A DNA stretch of 64,000 nt from Ciona savignyi (taxonomy: Eukaryota > Chordata > Ascidiacea > Phlebobranchia > Cionidae). The stretch is from positions 622,159-686,158 of the forward strand of contig CH003098.1 in NCBI GenBank assembly GCA_000149265.1. Reading direction: 5' to 3'. Under the pieces are notes generated by a model that was given only the letters and a program-made list of their open reading frames with translations, did not search any database and was not told the DNA's origin. The translations under genes were made by a program, and so were the position numbers. Shown in pieces: positions 53,801 to 61,100 of the stretch (positions are counted from its first letter, which is position 1; the number at the start of each line of letters is the position of its first letter).

Positions 53801-56036
53801 CCGTTGAGGAAAAAACCTGCTCCCTTGTGCAATTTGTAAAAAGAAGAGGGGGCCATTGCACTTAAGTCACGCATTTTTTACACAAAAACTTATGTGGGTT
53901 AAAATTTGTGTCTGTTCAATTTAATGTGGGTTAAAACATGTAGTAATCAAAATTTGTGTGTGTGTAAAACTTGTTGATGTTTAAACTTGTGGAAATTGAA
54001 ACTGGTGAGGGTTAAACTGATATATAAAGAGTGAAAGAAAGAGAGATATATATATATTAACACTTGCTAGTGCATTTTAAAGCGCGACTAAGAATTTATC
54101 TTAAAATACCATCAAAGAAATAAAAAAATTTAAAAAAAAATACGAATGCTTTTATGAACAATAGGCCTGACTTTATAACCCTTTTTTTTTCTTCCTAAGT
54201 GTAAAATTATTTATTAGGTATTTTTAATATTTGTCAGGTACCAGTATTCTTAATTTTTTTCCTGTATATTTTATATGATACCATAACAAAGAAAATGATA
54301 AGTTTAAATGTGTTTGGAAAATAAATTCCACCTGTGATGATCGCTATCATGTCCGGGACTTGTTGTAGAAGGAGTTTCCTCAGCTCCTCCTTTCTCTGTC
54401 CCGATACATCCTCTCTGGGGGAGGCGAGCTCCTCCGACGCGATCCGAAGCGCCACAAGTCCGAGAGCTCTTGTGTCATTTCCTCCGGAGGAGCTGGCCAA
54501 GTGGAGGAGTCCGGTGAAAAAGTCCGGGTAAAACATGGGCCAGTCTGATCTTCCGATGTCCACGATCACTTTGATGAGTTTGTTCGTGATGAACATCGGA
54601 ACTTTCTGGAATGAATCGAAAGACGATGAAATTTTTTCCTCATTTTTAGTGCAGAGAGCTAAAAGTTGATGATCACTTTTCGGTGAACAATTTAATAAGA
54701 CTGTGATTCAAATTTGGGTTAAAACTTGTAGGGGGAGAAATTTGTGCGGGTGTAAAACTTGTTGATGTTCAAACTTGTAAAGATTGAAACTAGTTAGGGT
54801 TAAATTTTTCAGAGAAAAAGAATTGGCTGACAGTTCGGTTTGCAACAACTGTTTAGCAAACCAGCTAAAATATGCAACAAATGCTCCACTGATCCCACCT
54901 TGTGTTGCAACATGAGAATGTGGTTCAAATTTCTTCTGATTTCTGATTTTGAATTTGCGTCACAGCCCAACCACATTTTGTTCACCAAATTCTGAAAGTT
55001 AAAATTAAAATTACCAAAACAAAGGACACTCATAACACTACTTCTGTCCTAAGTGCTAGGATAGGATACTTATCCTTATCCCCAGAGATTTTTTGGATGT
55101 TGTTTCATAGTAACGGATTTTATGTTTTTAATTAAGTTGTACATTGGGTTGGGTATCCCTGACTATAAAATTAAATCAATGAAATAAAACATATACGTTG
55201 TAGTACCTCCAATACTGAGAGGCAATACATCATGACATATTCGTTGTTTGTTTTCGTGAAGATTTCAAGGCAATGTTTCCATGCGCCATTCTGGTTCCCA
55301 AACTTATTTAATTGCTCCTCTAAAAATGAAAAATATAAAGTATAATGTGTCCTATACACACACACATACACACACACACATAAACATATATATTATATAC
55401 TGTAATAATGGATATACACATATATATATATATATTAATTAGTGATAATGGATGGATGTGTCAGTTGCATCCTGGCTGGTGAGGAAATTCACATTGAACT
55501 TATCATACAAGGTTACAATTAGGATAGGATATTGTTTATCTCCGTGATTGGGAAAACCAAGAGGGGTAACACACGGGCAATCGTCAGATCACCTCACGCC
55601 CACTGTCGGGTTACCGGAAAAGACATGTTCCTTCACGTTCCTTCAAAACCCACTTATCCGCTAGGTTCAGGCAATGTCCGTTAAGTGCCTTGCCCAAGAA
55701 CACAACTAACAAGTTAGAGACCAGTTTATGTAATTATGATAGTACTGTGCGGGTTGGAGAAATTCCCGCTGTTATAATTATTTAAAATTAACATTCACTC
55801 AGTTAAATCATCGAAGCAATGAATGGTATTTGCTTCACTGGGTTGAAGAAATGTCGAAAAAGTAACTCAGTGTAGACTAACTAAGGTTCACATTAAAGCT
55901 ATTACCAAATGCCAGTGTGCGTATGGGAATGTACTTTAGATACTGTCATACCAATTTCTCGCTTTCGTTTATTGCTGGTAGATGGATGGAAGAATTCGGT
56001 CATTATTCTTTCTAGTCCAACCAGCATTTCTTCCAT
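38836..56036 (-). CDS. XPO6: Exportin-6 (XPO6), 26 coding exons
   Basis: Exons in gene order: 56036-55952, 55319-55207, 54991-54899, 54605-54332, 53764-53551, 53118-53020, 52859-52758, 52265-52182, 51484-51358, 50881-50772, 48509-48401, 47630-47538, 47350-47225, 46798-46719, 46396-46307, 45810-45660, 44984-44838, 44310-44118, 43867-43712, 43100-42926, 42534-42423, 41777-41601, 40966-40868, 40320-40228, 39566-39420, 38937-38836. The sum is 1,116 residues, against about 1,125 in human. XPO6 is a Ran-GTP-dependent karyopherin that exports profilin-actin from the nucleus. The N-terminal importin-beta-like region (EYVMMYCLSVLE, NLVNKMWLG) leads into VIVDIGRSDWPMFYPDFF, the low-complexity MATPPPSPGSGES loop and HEAT-type helices to the end (LPSFTSRLMLFVNDLRYF...PEGTVQF). 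The chosen ATG sits 6 nt inside the first recognised exon (TTTCAG-GCGTCC-ATGG), so an upstream untranslated exon or a spliced leader is likely. All junctions are GT-AG and in phase except 13/14, where one extra G (46799) breaks the frame. SINEs, a minisatellite and a nested hAT pair lie in its introns. Confidence 0.94.
38999..39193 (+). repeat. Diverged SINE-B in XPO6 last intron
   Basis: TACACAACACACTACAATAT, TCTGATGATTG and CCCATTCACAGGGATAAACC in order, with a decayed head. Confidence 0.6.
40393..40662 (+). repeat. SINE-B in XPO6 intron 24
   Basis: Good head (TTAGTCTGGTGG, GATTCGAAACTGATCGC) and CCTAT tail. The GATTACCCGTGTGTTAATCC block is duplicated internally (40,561-40,612) and the CCGGTAACCCGAC block is lost. 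Confidence 0.8.
41191..41590. repeat. 40-bp minisatellite, about ten units, in XPO6 intron 22
   Basis: Exact 40-bp period: TTTAAAGACCTTTTTACTCT then GGGGCCAGGAAATTGGAGGC. Units starting at 41191, 41231, 41311, 41351, 41431 and 41511 carry GACC; those at 41271, 41391 and 41471 carry GAAA. The right end lies about 10 bp from the exon 22 donor. Confidence 0.95.
42125..42386 (+). repeat. Diverged SINE-B in XPO6 intron 21
   Basis: GATCGAAACTGGTTGCTAGC, CATATACAACACAC and TTCTCATTCATGTAGATGAA are ordered as in full copies, with many substitutions. Confidence 0.65.
44403..44699 (-). repeat. Full-length SINE-B with target duplication, XPO6 intron 17
   Basis: Complete from the tail (AGGATAGGATATTCATG on plus) to the head (CCAGACTAACTGG). 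CATCTTA flanks it at 44396-44402 and 44700-44706. Confidence 0.85.
47388..47411. repeat. AT dinucleotide microsatellite
   Basis: A run of about 12 AT units in XPO6 intron 12, 38 bp from exon 13. Confidence 0.9.
47899..48072 (+). repeat. SINE-B 3' half in XPO6 intron 11
   Basis: AATACACAACACCCTGCAAT, CTTGAGGTAATCTGACGATT, TTTTCCCATTGACAAGGATA in order. Confidence 0.6.
49516..50622. mobile_element. hAT-type non-autonomous element in XPO6 intron 10
   Basis: 1,107 bp with a perfect 17-bp inverted terminal repeat TAGAGCTGGGCGTAATT and an exact 8-bp target duplication TGGCAAAG (49508-49515 and 50623-50630). Sub-terminal regions are packed with TTACGTAATT / CGTAATTACG motifs, as expected for transposase-binding repeats. 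There is no transposase frame. It contains a second element. Confidence 0.9.
49893..50421. mobile_element. Second hAT-type element nested inside the first
   Basis: 529 bp. Ends: left TAGATCTGTGC, right (read inward on minus) TAGGGCTGTGC, followed by GGTTAAC repeats on both sides. Flanked by AATCGAAC (49885-49892) and ACTCGAAC (50422-50429), an 8-bp duplication with one mismatch. There is no coding frame. Confidence 0.75.
51546..51838 (-). repeat. Full-length SINE-B in XPO6 intron 8
   Basis: On plus, tail AGGATAGAATAGGATATTCA to head GACGCACTTAACCGACAGAC, all blocks present. Confidence 0.85.
52308..52578 (+). repeat. Old SINE-B in XPO6 intron 7
   Basis: GGGGATCGAAACCAGCCTTT, TATCTGGTTGTATCCTTAGG, CGCACTGCAACAGCTGTGGT and CCCGGGGATAAAAA in order, strongly diverged. 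It ends about 43 bp past the start of exon 8's intron side. Confidence 0.6.
55355..55438. repeat. CA and TA microsatellites in XPO6 intron 1
   Basis: ACACACACATACACACACAC followed by interrupted ATATAT runs. Confidence 0.85.
55519..55732 (-). repeat. SINE-B in XPO6 intron 1
   Basis: On plus: AGGATAGGATATTGTTTATC to AGTTAGAGACCAGTTT. The stretch GAGCTATTGCAGTGTGTTGT found in full copies is deleted and CACGTTCCTT is duplicated. Confidence 0.75.
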
Positions 56037-56387
56037 GGACGCCTGAAATTATGCGATTTGGTGGATTTTGTTGCTTAAATGTTCTTTAAGACTTTGTCCA
56101 ATTCAAAATATAGGAAAAACAAAGAAAAGATATCGTTTAGTACTACCTTATTATTTATTTTATTTTTATTTTGCTTTTAATAATTTGCAATATAATACAT
56201 ATTAAAGAAGACAGCGAAAGCTGAAAGCCACACCACCAATTATACTATCAAAGAAGTAATGGGTGGAGAAATTTGGCTGAGAACAATATGGTCAAATGTG
56301 CAGTTGTCTAAGAAAAATACTGAACCATGTTTAATCCTAAGCAACAAACATTGTTGGTAGCCTAATAACCGAATTTTTGTGGTACAC

Positions 56388-56672
56388 TTATGATCCCCAT
56401 GAATGGGAAAACGCTAGGGCGCTAACACACGGATAATCGTAAGAATACGTCACACCCACCAATGTTTTTCTGTAGCTATTGCAGTGAAATGTGTATTATT
56501 CACATGCTCCTTCAATTTGGTGGAACCCATCATTTCAATGGGTTCAGGCAATGTCTATATTTAAGAACCTTGCCCAAGGACACAACCGACACGCTAGCAA
56601 CCAGTTTCCAACCTGCAACCCTTCAGCTTAAAGGAGACCCACTAAACCGCCAAACTAATAGGTCAGACTTCA
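56388..56672 (-). repeat. SINE-B upstream of XPO6
   Basis: On plus: ATGATCCCCATGAATGGGAA through CACAACCGACACGCTAGCAA to CCGCCAAACTAATAGGTC. The CCTAT tail has decayed. Confidence 0.8.
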
Positions 56673-57230
56673 CACTTCCCATGCCTTTAACCCTGGTCAC
56701 ACATGATTTCTTGTCTTACCGTACTAAGCCATAATTCTTATACTAGCTCGGTTTTATGACAGTTAGTTTTCTAGCCAATAAAATTTAGGATAGGCCTATA
56801 TGTTTTTTAAATCTTAGACACCTAAGGGCTTGCCTACATTAGAGCATGTCCACAGACCACAGCATTATTAATTCGGATATATTTTACAGTGTCAACCAAA
56901 AAAACATATAGAAACTTACCATATTGGTTTATTTTGATGCATGTAAGACCAATATTCAATGCATCAGTTTATTGGTTTAAAACCTATATAAAAAATAAAA
57001 CATAAATACTAAATGTATACATCAATAGAGGGACTACAAGGTACATGCATTATTGACAACAAATATCGTAACATAATTATTTCATCTTTAATTACGTGTC
57101 TACACAATACAGCAATATACGCCTATACAGTACGTCACTGAAAACCTCCGCAAATAAAAACAAACGTACGAAATCAGCTGAACAAAACTATACTACATGC
57201 CAACCCAACCCCAAACTTTGGATGTTCTAC
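56673..57230. other. Spacer upstream of XPO6
   Basis: AT-rich, no clear exon. An untranslated first exon of XPO6 could lie here; nothing in the sequence fixes it. Confidence 0.4.
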
Positions 57231-57242
57231 GACGCCATCTTA
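57231..57242 (-). promoter_or_regulatory. YY1-like motif (TAAGATGGCGTC) in the XPO6-IQCB1 spacer
   Basis: The minus-strand sequence TAAGATGGCGTC matches the AAnATGGCGnC form of YY1 sites common near transcription starts of TATA-less housekeeping genes. It lies about 1.2 kb upstream of the first XPO6 coding exon and 110 bp before the plus-strand small ORF. The reading frame from this ATG stops after three codons, so it is not a coding start. Confidence 0.25.
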
Positions 57243-57349
57243 CGGTTAGTAACTTTGCAAAATCTGCGCCACAAATGACAGCTAACACTCATGTTTAATC
57301 CGTCTATGGGAGAGTGAAAAGCATTTCTATTGAAACTTTGGTGGGTAAG

Positions 57350-57526
57350 ATGGAGAATTACTTCTCAGATTATTTAAGCTATCGCGATGTAGTGTATACG
57401 GCGGAGACACAGCAAGAGTTTATATTCAGTCGATTAATCTTTTGGGTTCTGGCGTCCGCTCAGTCCTTGTTCAAGGAAATAACCGACGAGCTGGAGACTG
57501 GTTCCATCTACCCACCTTCCCACTAA
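57350..57526 (+). CDS. Possible small protein, 58 residues, single exon, unrecognised
   Basis: ATG to TAA open frame in the 2-kb gap between XPO6 and IQCB1, on the opposite strand to both. The start is MENYFSDYLSYRDVVYTAE; the middle is hydrophobic and could span a membrane (FIFSRLIFWVLASAQSLF); the end is acidic and polar. Its composition looks more protein-like than the other short ORFs in spacer DNA, which are dominated by AT-rich noise. In the same frame a stop lies just upstream of a GTG (57314), so either this ATG is the start or an upstream exon joins through an acceptor such as GGGTAAG immediately before the ATG. I do not recognise a family. No canonical AATAAA follows; CATAAA occurs about 30 nt downstream. 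It could be the terminal exon of a longer plus-strand gene, or chance. Confidence 0.35.
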   Translation: MENYFSDYLSYRDVVYTAETQQEFIFSRLIFWVLASAQSLFKEITDELETGSIYPPSH

Positions 57527-57657
57527 GCTAAGTGGCCGGACAAAACTTTACCCACATAAAAGAACAGTGAAGCAACTTTAGGTATAAAAACAATATATTA
57601 TGAGTATAATTGATAGGAAATGTGAAAAGTGACTGAACTTCTTTATCAAACGAACTG

Positions 57658-57722
57658 CTAACTGACGATTACCGCACTGATAAAGACCCTAGTGTTTCTT
57701 CATTCACAGGAACATCATATAT
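57658..57722 (+). repeat. SINE-B 3' fragment past IQCB1
   Basis: TGACGATTACCGCACTGATA then TTCTTCATTCACAGGAACAT. Confidence 0.5.
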
Positions 57723-57849
57723 GCAAAATATATATATACTCAATTTGCCAGCTTTTGTCCATTTTATTAAACCCACTAAAATATCCATCAATTTCAGTAC
57801 CATGTATATAGGACTATCATATTTTATGATAGCATAACGCAATGTGCAT

Positions 57850-57990
57850 TTACACAAGGGTGATCGTCCGGTTACCTCGCGTCCACCGTCGGAAAACCGG
57901 AAATTTGCAAAGTCTTGTGTATGATTAAAACGGACACAACGAACTAACAAGCAACCAGTTTTAAACCTGCAACCCTTCGGCTGAAATTCG
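57850..57990 (-). repeat. SINE-B fragment past the IQCB1 3' end
   Basis: On plus: GATCGTCCGGTTACCTCGCG, CACCGTCGG, GGACACAACGAACTAAC, CCTGCAACCCTTCGGCTGAA, with the middle missing. It faces the previous fragment in opposite orientation. Confidence 0.65.
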
Positions 57991-58011
57991 AATCAGTCGG
58001 ACAGTAAATAT

Positions 58012-58017
58012 TTTATT
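58012..58017 (-). terminator. Poly(A) signal of IQCB1
   Basis: AATAAA on the minus strand, about 135 nt after the IQCB1 TAA stop. Confidence 0.55.
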
Positions 58018-58148
58018 TGAATATAAAAATATACTATTAATATCTTCTACGAATGTAAGCGCGCGATATAAAACTACAAGACAGGACCATAAATCGAACT
58101 AGAAAAGAGCACCACAAATTCGGGGAAAAAACGACCAACAAATAGAGG

Positions 58149-61100
58149 TTATTTCGCCCAGCAGTCAACATCATCTGAATTGTCGTCGTTCAGTCGTTTC
58201 CACCATGGTTCTCTGTTTAAGCGAAGTTGTTTATGGTGCTCGAGCTCAGCTGCAGTTTGTATGATGGACGACTTGCAAGCGAGAAGGTTGATGGTTTCAG
58301 TGCTGGCTTCCTCGAAAGGTGGAAGATCTGGAATAATTTTATTTCTTTTATGTTTTTATGTAAAATTTTAACTCAAGGATGGTCTGATGGTTGAAATTAT
58401 TTTTTAACAAAATTTTATTATAGATTAGGATAGGATACTTATGTTTATCCCCATGAATGGGAAAACCAAGGGGGTTAACACACGGGCAATCATCAGATCA
58501 CCTCGCGCCCATCGTCCGGTTACCGGAGCTATTGCAGTGTGTTGTATATGATAGACATGTTCCTTCAATTTGGTAGAACCCATTAATCCGCTGGGTTCAG
58601 GCAATGTCCGTTAAGTGCCTTGCCCAAGGACACAACCGACTAGCTAGCGACCAGATTCGCACCTGCAACCTTTCGATTGAAAGGCGACGCACTTAACCGA
58701 GCCTTGCCCAAGAACACAACAGATTAACTAGCGACCAGTTTTGAATCTGCGACCCATTCGGCTGAAAGGCGAGAGGCACTTAACCACTAGACTAACCTGT
58801 CCACTGAGTGTATTATGTAATAAATGAATGAGTTTCAACCCGCACAAGTTTCAACCCACACAATAACACAAAGCTTAATCAACCTATTGCATTTGCTGTC
58901 TGTTTTATACCTGTTAATATATCCTCATCCATTTTTATTCTAAGCAAAGTAGTTCGAATCTGATCTTCTTCATTTTTTAAAGCCAACTTCCGTTTATGAT
59001 GTAACAATAACATCTGTTGTGCTCTTTCGTGGATCTTTGACGCCTCATCAGAAGGGACACCAGTTCGCTAAAGCGTTTTATAAAAAGTTAAAAAACAATG
59101 TCCTATAGTAATATCAATGACCAAACAATACACTCAATGAACTGATGGGTTAGAAAAGATTATCCATGTTTATCCCTGATAATGGGAAAATAAAGGGTGG
59201 GGTATAAGACATATTACCTTGTACCCATAACCAAAAACTATATATTAGAAATGATGAAGACAACCATTTTAGACCCCATTAATCCACTGGGTTAGGCAAT
59301 TACGGTCAAGTGTCTTGTCCAGCGAGACAACCCTAGTTGTTGACTGTTTTGTTGCACCAGTTTTCAGTTGATAGTCCGAATGTTTATGGACGATTTTTTC
59401 ACCTTGCAGAGACATATTTGTATCCCTTTCTAGTAGACTAGAATCAGTGCACCCATTCATAGGATAGGATAGGATAGGATTCATGTTTATCCCCATAAAC
59501 CAACCGCCTGCCATACAGACTACACTTCACCCACCGAAACTTATTCAAATTAGTAATACACGGTGGTTCTGTAAAGATATCCAATAACAACACAAGCAAC
59601 ATACCTTGTTCACGGTTTGCCAATTTTTAATTTTTTCGATAATCTTTTCCCGTTGGTCGTTGTCAATAGTATATTGGCCCAGGGATCCACACACAGTGAT
59701 ATCCTCCTTCCTTTCCTTTTTGAGGTATTTTCGAACCTGCAGGAAATGTTAGTTTGGTTTTAATCAATATATAGGCCAATCAACTGAGGTTAAAAGGGCT
59801 GAATTTTTTTTAGCATACATCTGGTGGGGTATTAAGCTTGTATGACCATATGAGTAACAGAAAAATTATAATATAAACAGAAATTAGCAACTGATCAAAG
59901 AATTATATATAACTAAAAAAATACAATTATTATTAACATACCTGTTTCTGAATAACAATTGCAGCTGCGTTTTCTCTGTGAAATTTTCGTTTCGCTGAAA
60001 ATACTTTCCTCTGCGCATGAGCCCTCCAGTGCGATTGGATTCGGATCGCAGCCGTCGTTTCCTCACTCTGTATGTGCTGCGAGATTTTTTCTAAAGAAAG
60101 GGGATACTTTAAATGATGTTCGAGCCTGCCTGTCTGGCAGGTTAGTCTGGTAGTTAAGTGCATCGCCTTTCAATCGAAAGGTTGCAGGTGCGAAACTGGT
60201 TGCTAGCTAGTCGTTGTGTCCTTGGGCAAGGCACTTTACAACATTGCCTGAATCCAGCGGATTAATGGGTTCTACCAAATTGAAGGAACGTGTCTATCAT
60301 ATATAACACATTGAAAAAGCCAGATTATGGGCGCGAGGTGATCTGACGATCGCCCGTTTATTAACCCCCATAGTTTTCCCATTTACGGGGATAAACATGA
60401 ATATACTATCCTATACTAGTATATTGGGTGCAAAAGGGAAATACGGAGTGCTAAGGCCCTAAGGGTAAGGTGGGGTACAGAGGAGGAGGCAGGAATGCAG
60501 CGGGAGACCCAGGATATGAAGAGGAGTTGCTAGAGAAAAAATGTGGTTACTGAGAGGTTTGTTGGTACATGGCATGCATAGAGGAGCAGAAGGTGCAAAG
60601 GGGTGTCAGGTGCAGAGGGTAATTTGGGGTGCAAATGGAAATGCACTATGACACGTTTTAAAAATTTCAGTATGTTCGAAACACTTGTCAATCAAGTTTT
60701 AAAGTAAACAATGTAAAGCACTTTATGATCAATACAAACAAATGAGTCAAACAAACCGACAACTCACTTGCAGGAACAATCTCGAGTGCTAAAAGTTGTT
60801 TTTCACGCAATTTCCGAAATGATCTTCTGCTTTTGAGTTTCTCCTGTGAGATCTGCATCCTCCCGGTGCGTCTCATCTCCTCATCTTCCGCCCGCTCCTC
60901 TCTCCGCTTCCGGAAGCTCTCCTGAAGTCTTGGGATCGCATGCTTAAGCTTTGAAACCCGAGTTCGAGCCTTCCAACCCTGGGAAAGCAAATGTCAATGG
61001 AAATACTAAACAAAACACAGTATGAAACCAAAGGTTAAGATTATACATAAAAAACATGATATAAAGGATAAAAAAATACAAAAGAAACTTAGTTTTATAT

